Counted from the first letter of the stretch, positions 54,046-63,408 are shown. The stretch: 64,000 nucleotides of DNA from Prevotella heparinolytica (GCF_004342845.1 NZ_SLXB01000002.1:157264-221263); one strand, 5' to 3'. Notes: a model not told the origin generated them from the letters alone. Program-made: numbers and translations.

Positions 54046-57000
54046 TTATTTTTTCGGTAGCGTAAAATATACAGTAAAACCTCCATCTTTCTCCGGCTCG
54101 GCGTTGATTCTACATCCGCGACGTCCGGCAAACTCGTCATGATCGCGAATTATCTGTTTGCAAATCAGATATTCCGTTCCGTGGAGCTCTCCTCTTTCAC
54201 TTGCTGTCATACGAGCCAGCTCCGGATAAAATAAATGATTCAACTCCTCTTGGCTTTTCTCCCTACGCATATCTGTAAACCGGAAACGTACGAAGTCGCC
54301 GTCTTCTTCAGCCGTCAGATGGATATTTCCGGTTGAAGAATGGGAAAATGCTTCATCAATCAAATTTTCAAGTAAGAAAAGCAGCAGATTCCAATCACCG
54401 ATTATCCACTCTTCCAATGTCTCTATCTTGAAGTTGAGATGTGATTTACCAGCTTTGTTCTTTTTAAGGAAATACTTCTCGGCAGCATTCATTAATTTGG
54501 CTACGGCGATGGTGGAACGACGAAAAGTGACTTCTTCCAATTGCCGGGAGGCACAGGAACTGAGTATCGTGAAGATTCCTTTGTAATATTCTATCAATTC
54601 ACGGATAGCAATAACGGTTTCTCTTTCCTCATCCTCTGCCATCTGTCCCGAGCGCAATTTTCCGATCAATTGTTTTATCTTATTGGGATAATAGATGGTT
54701 TCATGCTTAATTGTAGAAAGGCAGTTGTCTAAAACCATGTTCTGTACGTGCAACAGACTGTCTTCCCGCGATGCTCGTCGGGCTTCATCTTGCGCCGTCT
54801 CAATATCTCGGAATTTGACGATCAGTTTTACCACTGCATTAAAAAGTACGATGGCTATGTATTTGGCAATGAGTTCTAACAGCAGGTGATCTGTTTCTTG
54901 CTCTGTCCCTACCCTGCGTTCCAAGCACAGCACGCCAATACACAGTCCCGCACTTCCGGTATCTACCATAAGCGGCAAAGCATACGTGTTTCCTTCAGAG
55001 ATGTAGGCATGTCGATCAAAACTTTGCTGCATTATATTTTTCCACAGCACTTCTTGTTCTGTTCCTATTTCTTCGGCAGGGTTGGAAGTGAACTCCAGTT
55101 GCCGGGTTGTTTCGTTATAAATGGCAAGAATCAATCTGTCAATACTTAACAACTCATTTACTGCATCGAAAGCAGAATTTACAATTTGCAGTGGTATTGC
55201 CTTCCAGATATTTTCTTCCTGCCGGAGCATCTCTTCACTCTTTGAAATAGATAATAAAGAGGAGGCAAACACTTTTTCGTTTATTTCCAACACTTGCTCC
55301 AGGTTCCAGCGGTTGACTAAACGTTTGCGGATATAAAGGACATAGTAACCCAACAACAAAGCAAATAATAAAATCAGGGTTAACAAGATGCCAACCATTC
55401 TGTTGGTAGTGGAACGTTCCAGCTGTCGGCAGTATTCTTCGAGAGACTGATCCTCACCCAATAGCTTATATAAAGCGGTGTAGGCCGCATTGTTATAATT
55501 ATAATCATCCCAATGCTTCAATGCAAGAAATGAAACAGCAGCTTCGTTCCTGATATCCAAAATGACATGAAAATCGGAATTAAACATTCTGTTCCACCAA
55601 TCCAATTCTGCCGGCGTACCGTTACCGGTCAAAGTCATGTAGCGGTGCGGATGCGGTGCATATCGTTTGTAATGTTCATTCAGGCAATACATGGCAGAAT
55701 CTATATATAGCAGAGCCGCCTCATATTTTTCTTCCACATTGCAGTAGTAAGCCTCATTGGCATAATCCGAAGCTGCGTCGAGTAGTCTTTCGTACTCATT
55801 TCGGGCATTTAATGCCAATGAGTCGTTCCTTGTGTCTACAGATACTTCATCCCTTTCATAGCGGTGGCAGGAAGATATCCCTAAGGATAAAAACAGTAAT
55901 AAAACAGATGTCGTTTTACGAGTGATTCCGGGCAGCCTAAAATAGAAACGGCTGCCTTGTCCCAAGGTGCTTTCCACATTGAATATACAGACCTTGAATA
56001 AATCATTGGTCTTGCGATATTTTTCAATAATGCCTTTGCAGTTCATCAGTCCGAAACCATTTCCTTTGTTCTTTTGTAATTCCTCCTTATCAAGGGTTTC
56101 GTTCATTCCGATGGCTTTCGAGTCGTAAACTTTTTCACCGACGATGCGTGCCACGTCTTCCGACGACAGTCCACAGCCGTTATCTTCTACTGAAATCTCC
56201 ACGTAATCCGCTTCTTGCTTCGTATAAATTCTTACTGTTCCTCCCCGTGGAGTATATTTACGTGCATTTTCGGCCAATGTGTTAATCATGAACAAGGTCA
56301 ATGCTTTATCGGCCTTCACCCAAGAATCCGTAGGTAGTACGTCCAACGTGAGTTGCTTCATTTCGAAAGCTCGGTTTCCTTTACGCACCAAGTCAAACAA
56401 TTCATTCAATTCAAAGGTTTCCACATTCAGACTAAGTTTTCCTTGTTTCATCTTGATCCATAAAGCAAGAATATCGTTATACTCGTTGATTGTAGTCACC
56501 AGTTCATTCATGTATAGATACCTATCAGCCTTTATACTTTCATCTTCCACGGATTCTTTTCGGGTAAGCTTGTGTACTTCGTTGATGATACGGTCGATAT
56601 ATGGATGGATACCGTTCACAATAGCCATGCATGCCTTCTTTATCAGATTCTGCCGCTTGTTTCCTGCTATGTGTTGTTCGTGGATATAACGTTGTTTTTC
56701 CAGCCTTCGGCGCTCGTCACCCAAAGAAAGGGTGGTCATACCATTATCCAATGCCCATTGAATATAAGGAGATATCACTTTTACCATTGCCTGTTCGTCT
56801 TTTCCGATATGACATGGAAAGGTTAATTTACCATCTTTAATTCGGATATCTTTTACTCCAAAGAGTAACTCTAATTCCGGACAGACTGATTTTTGAATGG
56901 CTTCGACTATTTCTTCTTCGCTATGTGCATCGGCTGGAATGGATACTGTAATTTTTTGGCAAATATCCAACATCAGTTGCAGGCGATGAAGATGAAGGTT

Positions 57001-58392
57001 GCTTTTGGCTTTGGAACGTTTATTGAAAAGCCAGAAGAGGAAAAATAACAGCACGAAACCGATAAGCACCACTGAAAGTACGACATTCAATTGTTTCGAT
57101 TCCTTCTCCAGTTCCTGATACCGGCTTTCCAATTCCTTGTCTTGGCGGGTATCCTCCAATATGTCCAAATAGATATTGCGGTTATAATTTAATTTCTCTT
57201 TCATTCCGAGGCCGGCATATGATACGGTCAGCTGTTCGCGAATACGTGAAATCCATTCGGGTACGGTCTTTAGTTTGTGATCTATCCATACTCTTTCCGT
57301 GCTGATTGTATCTCTGTGGTCAAACGCTTTCAGGTAATCCTCATTGTTATGGCTATCATAGAAACGACGGTGATGATTGTTTACGCATTCCAATGCTTGC
57401 TTCAGGGTGTCCAGCGCTTCGGCATATCTGCCATGTCCATTCAAGTACCTGCCAATAGATACATAGGCTCCTGCAATCTGATATAAGTCATTGTATTGGC
57501 GAAATTTAGTTAATGCCAACTGTCCAAGTTGCATAGGCAATAAAGAGTCCACAGGTATACCCAGTTGCATTAAATCATGCGATCGCCTGTTCTGAAAGAA
57601 CTTATAACTATCGGGTGAAACCATTAGGTTGGCAAGGCCTTGCACACTGTTTCCTTCAAAATAGAGGTATCCCTTCCTCGAAGCTATCTGCCAGGTGGTA
57701 TAAAGCTCGTCAAATTCTTGAAGCATACGTTCTTCCAGAGTTTCGCCTTCGCACAAAGCGGCAGAGCCTTTGATGTAATGATGATACAATAATTGGTTGG
57801 TGTCGGTTGCCAGTTCTTCGTTCGCAACTACCATGTTTATGGAAGTTATGGATTCGGGACGCTGTTGCAAATAATAATAGTATACGGCAGATACTATATG
57901 AAATTCCGAACGGGCGTAATTCAACCGCATACGTTCGTGTTTATCCACAAAAAGGTCATGGTCTTCCGCTATCCGCTTCATGCGGCGCAAAGCACTGTTT
58001 CTATAATCATAAAATTCCTTATTCAAAGCCGTCCGCTGATAAATCTTCATCAAACCGATGTCGGCGATCAGGAGTTCCAATTCGTTTTTAGTTATATTGT
58101 AGACATCCATGAACAGCTTCTCTGCTTGTTCAAAATCCATGCGCATAAAGGCACAGAACCCCAGGTTGTTAGAAGCCTCTGCCCGACCCTGTTTATACAG
58201 ATTCACCTCTTGATAAGCTCGTAGGGCAGCATGATAGGAAGAGTCCAGGTTTTTATATCGATATAAATACGCTACTTGGTTCAAAGAGTCAATATGGCGC
58301 ACTTCTTTGATGGGAGCTGCTCCCCCACACGAAACCATTACTGCGCATAAGTAAAGTAATCCGGCAAACCATATTGAAGAAAGTCGTTTCAT
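54046..58392 (-). CDS. Giant membrane sensor with two kinase-like halves (DUF5112/DUF5113 type)
   Basis: A 1448-residue sensor. N-terminal lipobox-like signal (MVSC, Cys 22), TPR-like periplasmic region to about 430, membrane helix 437-457, and first kinase half with ATPase boxes NTLAENARKY (704-713), DNGCG (737-741), GNGFGL (777-782). A second unit follows: helix 827-842 ending in a lipobox-like GISSC, an extracytoplasmic stretch, helix 998-1021, a GAF-like region, a probable His box with H1230 (TIKHETIYYP) and a C-terminal ATPase fold (1335-1448) whose DxGxG is degenerate. I think it is the Bacteroides DUF5112/DUF5113 sensor type. It directly precedes a response regulator. Confidence 0.8.
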   Translation of the reverse strand: MKRLSSIWFAGLLYLCAVMVSCGGAAPIKEVRHIDSLNQVAYLYRYKNLDSSYHAALRAYQEVNLYKQGRAEASNNLGFCAFMRMDFEQAEKLFMDVYNITKNELELLIADIGLMKIYQRTALNKEFYDYRNSALRRMKRIAEDHDLFVDKHERMRLNYARSEFHIVSAVYYYYLQQRPESITSINMVVANEELATDTNQLLYHHYIKGSAALCEGETLEERMLQEFDELYTTWQIASRKGYLYFEGNSVQGLANLMVSPDSYKFFQNRRSHDLMQLGIPVDSLLPMQLGQLALTKFRQYNDLYQIAGAYVSIGRYLNGHGRYAEALDTLKQALECVNNHHRRFYDSHNNEDYLKAFDHRDTISTERVWIDHKLKTVPEWISRIREQLTVSYAGLGMKEKLNYNRNIYLDILEDTRQDKELESRYQELEKESKQLNVVLSVVLIGFVLLFFLFWLFNKRSKAKSNLHLHRLQLMLDICQKITVSIPADAHSEEEIVEAIQKSVCPELELLFGVKDIRIKDGKLTFPCHIGKDEQAMVKVISPYIQWALDNGMTTLSLGDERRRLEKQRYIHEQHIAGNKRQNLIKKACMAIVNGIHPYIDRIINEVHKLTRKESVEDESIKADRYLYMNELVTTINEYNDILALWIKMKQGKLSLNVETFELNELFDLVRKGNRAFEMKQLTLDVLPTDSWVKADKALTLFMINTLAENARKYTPRGGTVRIYTKQEADYVEISVEDNGCGLSSEDVARIVGEKVYDSKAIGMNETLDKEELQKNKGNGFGLMNCKGIIEKYRKTNDLFKVCIFNVESTLGQGSRFYFRLPGITRKTTSVLLLFLSLGISSCHRYERDEVSVDTRNDSLALNARNEYERLLDAASDYANEAYYCNVEEKYEAALLYIDSAMYCLNEHYKRYAPHPHRYMTLTGNGTPAELDWWNRMFNSDFHVILDIRNEAAVSFLALKHWDDYNYNNAAYTALYKLLGEDQSLEEYCRQLERSTTNRMVGILLTLILLFALLLGYYVLYIRKRLVNRWNLEQVLEINEKVFASSLLSISKSEEMLRQEENIWKAIPLQIVNSAFDAVNELLSIDRLILAIYNETTRQLEFTSNPAEEIGTEQEVLWKNIMQQSFDRHAYISEGNTYALPLMVDTGSAGLCIGVLCLERRVGTEQETDHLLLELIAKYIAIVLFNAVVKLIVKFRDIETAQDEARRASREDSLLHVQNMVLDNCLSTIKHETIYYPNKIKQLIGKLRSGQMAEDEERETVIAIRELIEYYKGIFTILSSCASRQLEEVTFRRSTIAVAKLMNAAEKYFLKKNKAGKSHLNFKIETLEEWIIGDWNLLLFLLENLIDEAFSHSSTGNIHLTAEEDGDFVRFRFTDMRREKSQEELNHLFYPELARMTASERGELHGTEYLICKQIIRDHDEFAGRRGCRINAEPEKDGGFTVYFTLPKK

Positions 58393-58447
58393 AGAGCAAA
58401 ACTACAAATAAATCCCTGAAAGAAAAATATTTTTTATACAATAACTC

Positions 58448-58479
58448 TTGTTTTATGTAATGGGAAATTCATACCTTTG
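58448..58479 (+). promoter_or_regulatory. prs promoter
   Basis: -33 TTG (58448-58450), 21-bp spacer, -7 TACCTTTG (58472-58479), 37 bp before the ATG. Confidence 0.7.
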
Positions 58480-58516
58480 CATACAAATTAACAAATAGGT
58501 AATAGCTATTACACAA

Positions 58517-59455
58517 ATGAGCGAAAAAACCCCCTTTATGGTATTCTCCGGAACAAATTCGAGATACCTTGCAGAAAAAATTTGCGCCAGTCTTAATTGT
58601 CCTTTGGGAAAGATGAACATTACCCACTTTGCAGACGGTGAGTTTGCCGTTTCTTATGAGGAGTCTATTCGTGGCGCGCACGTCTTTTTGGTTCAATCAA
58701 CCTTTCCTAACTCTGACAATCTGATGGAACTTTTGCTGATGATCGATGCAGCTAAAAGAGCATCGGCCAAGAGTATTGTGGCAGTCATTCCCTACTTTGG
58801 CTGGGCACGGCAGGATAGAAAAGACAAGCCGCGTGTATCTATCGGTGCGAAACTTGTTGCCGACCTGCTTTCTGTTGCGGGGATTGATCGTCTGATAACG
58901 ATGGACTTGCATGCCGATCAAATTCAAGGTTTTTTTGATATTCCGGTAGATCACCTGTATGCGTCAGCCGTATTCCTTCCCTACATCGAATCGTTGAAGC
59001 TGGAGAATTTGGTAATTGCCACTCCGGACGTAGGTGGTTCCAAACGTGCCAGCACGTTCTCCAAATATCTGGGTGTTCCTTTGGTATTGTGCAATAAAAC
59101 ACGTGAAAAAGCGAATGTAGTTGCCACTATGCAAATAATCGGCGATGTGCAAGACAAGAATGTTGTATTGGTAGATGATATTGTAGATACAGCCGGTACT
59201 ATTACTAAGGCTGCCAACATCATGATAGATGCAGGAGCTAAGTCTGTTCGTGCCATTGCCAGCCATTGTGTAATGTCTGATCCTGCCTCTTTTAGAATCC
59301 AAGAATCATCTTTGACTGAGATGGTGTTTACTGACAGTATTCCCTACTCCAAGAAGTGCGCTAAAGTAAAACAATTAAGCATTGCCGATATGTTTGCCGA
59401 AACCATCAAGAGGGTAATGAACAATGAATCTATCAGTTCGCAATATATTATCTAA
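58517..59455 (+). CDS. prs: Ribose-phosphate pyrophosphokinase
   Basis: Makes PRPP from ribose-5-phosphate and ATP. The 312-residue protein carries FSGTNSRYLAEKI, the flexible-loop/ATP region YFGWARQDRKDKPRVSIGAK, the metal-binding DLHADQIQGFFDIPVDHL and the PRPP-binding loop VLVDDIVDTAGT. Normal length, its own promoter and terminator. PRPP feeds pncB and thiamine precursor supply elsewhere in the window. Confidence 0.97.
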   Translation: MSEKTPFMVFSGTNSRYLAEKICASLNCPLGKMNITHFADGEFAVSYEESIRGAHVFLVQSTFPNSDNLMELLLMIDAAKRASAKSIVAVIPYFGWARQDRKDKPRVSIGAKLVADLLSVAGIDRLITMDLHADQIQGFFDIPVDHLYASAVFLPYIESLKLENLVIATPDVGGSKRASTFSKYLGVPLVLCNKTREKANVVATMQIIGDVQDKNVVLVDDIVDTAGTITKAANIMIDAGAKSVRAIASHCVMSDPASFRIQESSLTEMVFTDSIPYSKKCAKVKQLSIADMFAETIKRVMNNESISSQYII

Positions 59456-59478
59456 GAAATATTCGATTGATGAATAAC

Positions 59479-59518
59479 GAAAAAGGGACTATCCGACTTT
59501 TTGGACAGCTCCTTTTTC
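59479..59518 (+). terminator. prs terminator
   Basis: GAAAAAGGGACTATCC pairs with GGACAGCTCCTTTTTC, with mismatches, around GACTTTTT; the right arm ends in a T run. Confidence 0.7.
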
Positions 59519-59971
59519 ATTATAATGTTTTCTCTTATTTACCTAGTTTTCAAAGGGATTGTTTCGGGAAGTCTGAAAGGTGTTTGATGAAAATACTCTG
59601 TGAGTGAAATATGGGGCAGTTCAGAAACTTGTTGACTTTCTATTGCTCGTTCAAAAGATTATTAAAAGAAAAGATAACCGGAGCAGTCAGGAAAATCAGT
59701 TGATAAGCCTCCCTTTTTAACTATAAAAGATAATTCTCAAAATGTATCTAATTGAAAATAAAGAAGTTACCTTGTTACATAGACTAAATAGGTAACGATT
59801 TGGAAACGAGCGAAGTACTTTCAATCGCAGATTTCTGCATCAACAAAGAACGCTTGTTATTCTATTTGCAAAGATAATAATTTGCTTTGAATAACAAGCG
59901 TTTTTGATGAAGATTTCTCTCTTTTGCTTTGTCTTCGTTTTGGGATAGAGACTAGGAATAGAGAAAAGTGG
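59519..59971. other. Gene-free junction between prs and the mobilization genes, with two inverted repeats
   Basis: No gene. One inverted repeat GTTACCT/AGGTAAC (59766-59772, 59790-59796) and one perfect 14-bp pair AACGCTTGTTATTC (59849-59862) / GAATAACAAGCGTT (59889-59902) followed by TTTTTG. The second can be a bidirectional terminator for the relaxase operon. One edge of the mobile element may lie in this stretch; no att duplication can be shown because the other end is outside the window. Confidence 0.55.
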
Positions 59972-61039
59972 TTACAATCCTCTTCCTCTTTTCTTCTTTT
60001 TCTTGGCTTGGTTTCTGAGCCTGTGCTGCCATGCTGTCTCGGCATAATCATCACCGTGTGTTTGCGGACTGATTAACCCACCTGCTCCGGAAATGATTTC
60101 TTCGGCTGCATTTATGGCAGTACTTGCCACATTGCCAACGGCTTGTGCAATAGATGAACTTCCATTTGTGTTGGCAGGTGACGTATAGGAACGGCTGGGA
60201 GGAACAAGTTGATAACCTGTATCGGATTGAGTTTTGTTCTTTGCCGGCTCATCTGCCATTGTCGTGGCTTTCTTTGGTTCTGTCTTGTTGCTTATCTCAA
60301 AGTTCTTCTGCAAGGAACGGTAACCGAACTCCCTGCCGATTTCAGAAGCTTTGAAACTTTGTCCGTTATAGGAGAACTTCAAGCCATAGATCTTTCCCTG
60401 TTTGTTCTTTAAGCGTTCAATGGTTACGCCACTCTTGCTAAGGTCATAGAGAAACATGGAGTGCCCTGTGATACCTGTGCCTTTGTACCTATCAAGTAAG
60501 GCGTAGCAGATTTGCTGCACCTGCTGCTTTGTTTGTTCTCTTGTTGGGTTGGCTTTTGTCTTTTTGTGTTTCCTTTCCGCCTTGACTTCCTTTGCGATGG
60601 TCATACCATACTTACGGCTGAGTTCCTCTGCCCCCCTTGCTGCTCGGTTGCTCACAAAGGTGGTGTCATACACTTCTCCGTACAGGTTGATGCGATTGGC
60701 AATGATATGGATGTGCATATTGTCGGTATCCCTGTGCGTTACTGCCAACCATTGATGGTTGGCAAGCCCAATGCGTATTGCAAAATTTGACGCAAGGTTA
60801 CGGACGGATGCAAGACTCAATCTTTTCTCGTTTTTCGGAGCTATGCCGATTTCGATACGCAGGAACTTGTTTTTGCACCGTGTGTTGTAATCGCTGGCCA
60901 TCTTCATCTCTTCGTAAATCTCATTTGGCGTAGTGCCGCAGAGATTGTGAAAGAGAAGCGCTTTATCGAGTTTTCCCTCTCTGAAAATATATTCCAGTGC
61001 ATTGCTACCATGCGCGATAGCTTTACATTTACCTATCAT
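59972..61039 (-). CDS. Relaxase/mobilization nuclease (MobB-like)
   Basis: A 355-residue relaxase that would nick oriT and lead DNA transfer. The histidine triad is in THRDTDNMHIHIIANRIN (His 102, His 109, His 111, with Asn 115), typical of the MobA/VirD2-like relaxases of Bacteroides mobilizable elements. The C-terminus is lysine- and arginine-rich. Its start overlaps the end of the MobA/MobC gene by 11 bp. Confidence 0.92.
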   Translation of the reverse strand: MIGKCKAIAHGSNALEYIFREGKLDKALLFHNLCGTTPNEIYEEMKMASDYNTRCKNKFLRIEIGIAPKNEKRLSLASVRNLASNFAIRIGLANHQWLAVTHRDTDNMHIHIIANRINLYGEVYDTTFVSNRAARGAEELSRKYGMTIAKEVKAERKHKKTKANPTREQTKQQVQQICYALLDRYKGTGITGHSMFLYDLSKSGVTIERLKNKQGKIYGLKFSYNGQSFKASEIGREFGYRSLQKNFEISNKTEPKKATTMADEPAKNKTQSDTGYQLVPPSRSYTSPANTNGSSSIAQAVGNVASTAINAAEEIISGAGGLISPQTHGDDYAETAWQHRLRNQAKKKKKRGRGL

Positions 61040-61454
61040 TCTCCATCAGATTTAAGAGTTTAATTGCCCTTTCCTCAATACGGTATTTGGGATTAAAGAA
61101 GCGCTTAAAAGCTTCCCTTGCCAGACAGGAAAGGCTTTGGGCAATCAGTACCCACGCATCATCCTTTACCTTGATAAGGTTGGAAACATGTGTAAAGAAG
61201 TAGGCGGTTCTCCTCAACACCTCTATGGCTTCCTTTTCATTATCTGTCATCTTGGGAACGGCAGTCACTTCTCCGTTAAGGAGTATTTCACGGCAATAGT
61301 CGGAGAACTTCCGCCCTGTGCTTTCCGCTTTCGATTTGATACGCTGCTTTTCCTCTAAGGTACATCTTACCCTGATGAACTCCGTCTTGTTCATCCGCTG
61401 TTCTTTCTTCTCCTGTTGCTGCCATCGGGCAGTCTTTCTGTTGTTTCTGTTCAT
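61029..61454 (-). CDS. MobA/MobC relaxosome protein
   Basis: A 141-residue protein with a ribbon-helix-helix-like N-terminus (KTEFIRVRCTLEEKQRIKSKA, GRKFSDYCREILLNGEV), followed by a helical region (EKEAIEVLRRTAYFFTHVSNLIKV). Such proteins bind oriT and help the relaxase. It overlaps the relaxase gene, and the candidate oriT lies 104 bp upstream. Confidence 0.9.
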   Translation of the reverse strand: MNRNNRKTARWQQQEKKEQRMNKTEFIRVRCTLEEKQRIKSKAESTGRKFSDYCREILLNGEVTAVPKMTDNEKEAIEVLRRTAYFFTHVSNLIKVKDDAWVLIAQSLSCLAREAFKRFFNPKYRIEERAIKLLNLMENDR

Positions 61455-61557
61455 ATAAAAGTCCTCTTTTCGTTATTTCTTAATTTCTGATGGCTGACCG
61501 ATGAGAACGGAGTGATTACGGTCTAACCTCCCGATAATTAAACGAGGGGAGCAAGCG

Positions 61558-61577
61558 CAGTTTGTGGGTACAAACTG
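61558..61577. other. Candidate origin of transfer (oriT) inverted repeat
   Basis: A perfect repeat CAGTTTGT-GGGT-ACAAACTG in the 339-bp gap between the DUF3408 gene and the mob operon, flanked by GAGCAAGCG on the left and GACGTCTTGCAATGC on the right. Position and form match oriT regions next to relaxosome genes. The nick site is not identified. Confidence 0.5.
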
Positions 61578-61793
61578 ACGTCTTGCAATGCTACCCAATA
61601 GGCCATTTACACATAAAGCATTTTTCTGCTTGAAAACGAATGCACTGCATTCTGTGTTTAACCGTGTTCGTGGCATTCCCACCATTCTGCCTGTTCAGTA
61701 AATTGCCATTATCGTATTCTCTAAAAAAGGACGTGGGTTTTGAGCGAAAGGGACGTCCCTTTTCAGTAAAACCCTCAACCCTTTTCCTGTGGT

Positions 61794-62242
61794 TTACAGT
61801 CTTATCCATTTTCCTATATCCTCGCCGTATTCCTCCAAGTGAATGCGCAGAGGTTCTCAATGAAGTTTGACACGTTGGCACCCTTGTCGCCCAACCTACG
61901 GACAATGAAGTCCGCACGCTCCTGTGTCTCCCTACTCAGATAAACTGCTTTTCGTTCGTTCAATTTGGTCGGAACAAGGAACGCCTGCTTGTAGGCTTCG
62001 AGCGTTCCCCGTCTCATCTTGGCACTGATACGTTTCTGAACGGTTATGTTCCCTGTATTCAGTGCAGGCTCGGATGGTGTGGCATGTTCTACCTCTTGTT
62101 GGTTTTGCTCTTGAATAAAATTCATTCCCTTTGCCTGAAATTCAGCGAAGGTTTCTTCGTTTGGACTTTCAGCTCGACTTATACCAAAAGATTCTCCGAT
62201 GAAACGATCCATTTCGTCTGTGTTTCTTTTTTCCTTTTTCAT
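61794..62242 (-). pseudogene. DUF3408 mobile-element protein, frameshifted near its C-terminus
   Basis: From ATG 62242 (GTG 62245 also possible) the frame encodes a DUF3408 protein: KRISAKMRRGTLEAYKQAFL, RKAVYLSRETQERADFIVRR, GANVSNFIENL. It then reads CAFTWRNTARI and stops at 61814. Two bases on, another frame gives LRIHLEEYGEDIGKW to a stop at 61794, the normal family ending. So one base is missing near 61860. The lost part is the last roughly 15 residues; partial function is possible. DUF3408 proteins travel with conjugative and mobilizable elements of Bacteroidota. Confidence 0.72.
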
Positions 62243-62246
62243 CACT

Positions 62247-62457
62247 TTATCTTATTTTTAGTTTGACTTGTTTTACCTTATTGCTTGTTTTTGGATTTTT
62301 CTCCAACTTCTTCTGTTGCTCACGAACACGGTTGACATGATACTCGTTGAGGTCTTTGAGAATGAAATCTTCTTTTCTATTTTCCCCTTTCCAAACTTTT
62401 TCATCTTTCTTCTTACTACATACTATTTTGTTGTAAGTATTTGATAATCAACAATAC
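62247..62457 (-). pseudogene. Start-less open fragment upstream of DUF3408
   Basis: A 69-codon open stretch without an ATG, GTG or TTG start: highly polar, including KDEKVWKGENRKEDFILKDL, NEYHVNRVREQQKKLEKNPK, with its stop 4 bp before the DUF3408 ATG. The tight spacing suggests the 3' end of an upstream operon gene whose 5' part is gone or in another frame. I do not recognise it. Confidence 0.4.
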
Positions 62458-62990
62458 TTTGTAGTATATAGAGATACTACACATGCTACTACAATTACAG
62501 GTAAACTGCCTCCTGCGATTGTGATTTCGCCTATTGGTTATATTGCCTGCATCTGCTTCTCTTTTCATTATTTCCTTGAATTGGTTTCCAAGAGTGAAGT
62601 TAGTGTGAGAATGCGTAACTTCCAAGCATTCAGAAGCTTCTTGCATAATGTTGCGTCAGTCTGCTGCTAAATTCTTAGGGAAGCAAGTCAAAAAGAAGAG
62701 CATTTATCGCCTCATTAAGCAAAATCAGATAGTACGAACGGGGTAAGCAGAAAATATAGATATTGATTTTTGCTTTCAGATGCAGTCGTTTGCTCCAGCT
62801 ATCTACAAACTATTGATTGGAACATATTTTATATCGGATTACTGTGCCAACCTATTCCACTACGACGCCACAAGCAGCCACTTGAATGAAAAGTGATGGA
62901 ATAAGAAATGTCCTATCTTAATTTTGCAATGAAAGAAAAAAGACGGGGCAGGAAAACGCAAACGCGAACCGATGGAACGGATTGCTCTTT
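62458..62990. other. AT-rich gap between divergent gene sets of the mobile element
   Basis: No supported gene. It contains a hairpin GTAGTAT/ATACTAC (62461-62480) and, on the plus strand, a 32-codon frame from ATG 62648 to 62746 (SAAKFLGKQVKKKSIYRLIK) that looks like a helix-turn-helix scrap but is too short to call. Confidence 0.45.
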
Positions 62991-63030
62991 TCCCTATTGT
63001 TCCCTATACTTCCCTACTGTTCCCTGCTGC
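62991..63030 (+). repeat. Four 10-bp direct repeats (iteron-like)
   Basis: TCCCTATTGT, TCCCTATACT, TCCCTACTGT and TCCCTGCTGC follow each other with an exact 10-bp period, one helical turn, ending at the base before the -33 box of the promoter for the helix-turn-helix genes. A protein binding site array is likely. Confidence 0.75.
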
Positions 63031-63061
63031 TTTGAGAGGCGTATATACGCCATTACCTTTG
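63031..63061 (+). promoter_or_regulatory. Promoter with internal palindromic operator for the HTH gene pair
   Basis: -33 box TTTG (63031-63034), 19-bp spacer, -7 box TACCTTTG (63054-63061). The spacer contains the 14-bp perfect palindrome GGCGTATATACGCC (63038-63051). Expected start near 63068, leader of about 50 nt. Confidence 0.75.
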
Positions 63062-63117
63062 CCAGAGGAAACAGGAAAAAAGCCTGAAACAACAAACAAT
63101 AAAACTAAGATAAGATT

Positions 63118-63408
63118 ATGAACTATTACGTCATTACAGAAACCAATTGGGCAAAGCTGCGAGATGAAATCTTGAGCCTTGCAGAATGTTGCCACAAGGC
63201 ATTCGGAGAAAAGAGCAAACACACCGATTGGCTACACAACGGAGATGTGTGCAGGCTGTTGAACATCAGTAAGCGCACCTTGCAGCATTACCGCGACACA
63301 GGCGTGCTGCCGTTTACGCAAATCGGGCATAAGTGCTATTACAAGCGTGAGGATGTGGAACAACTGCTCCTTGCAAGAACAGACAAACCTAAAAACAACA
63401 GTATATGA
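63118..63408 (+). CDS. Excisionase-like helix-turn-helix protein 1
   Basis: A 96-residue DNA-binding protein. Short N-terminal helix region (TNWAKLRDEILSLAECCHKAF), then a MerR/Xis-type winged helix: LHNGDVCRLLNISKRTLQHYR, DTGVLPFTQIGHKCYYKRED. Such small proteins come in pairs next to integrase or excision genes of Bacteroides elements and may act in excision or its control. It overlaps the next gene by 4 bp and is expressed from the promoter at 63031-63061. Confidence 0.88.
   Translation: MNYYVITETNWAKLRDEILSLAECCHKAFGEKSKHTDWLHNGDVCRLLNISKRTLQHYRDTGVLPFTQIGHKCYYKREDVEQLLLARTDKPKNNSI

Noticed and set aside
62416..62646. Minus-strand frame of 76 codons upstream of DUF3408
   Set aside because: Sequence is low quality as protein, overlaps the start-less polar fragment in another frame, and has no neighbour support.
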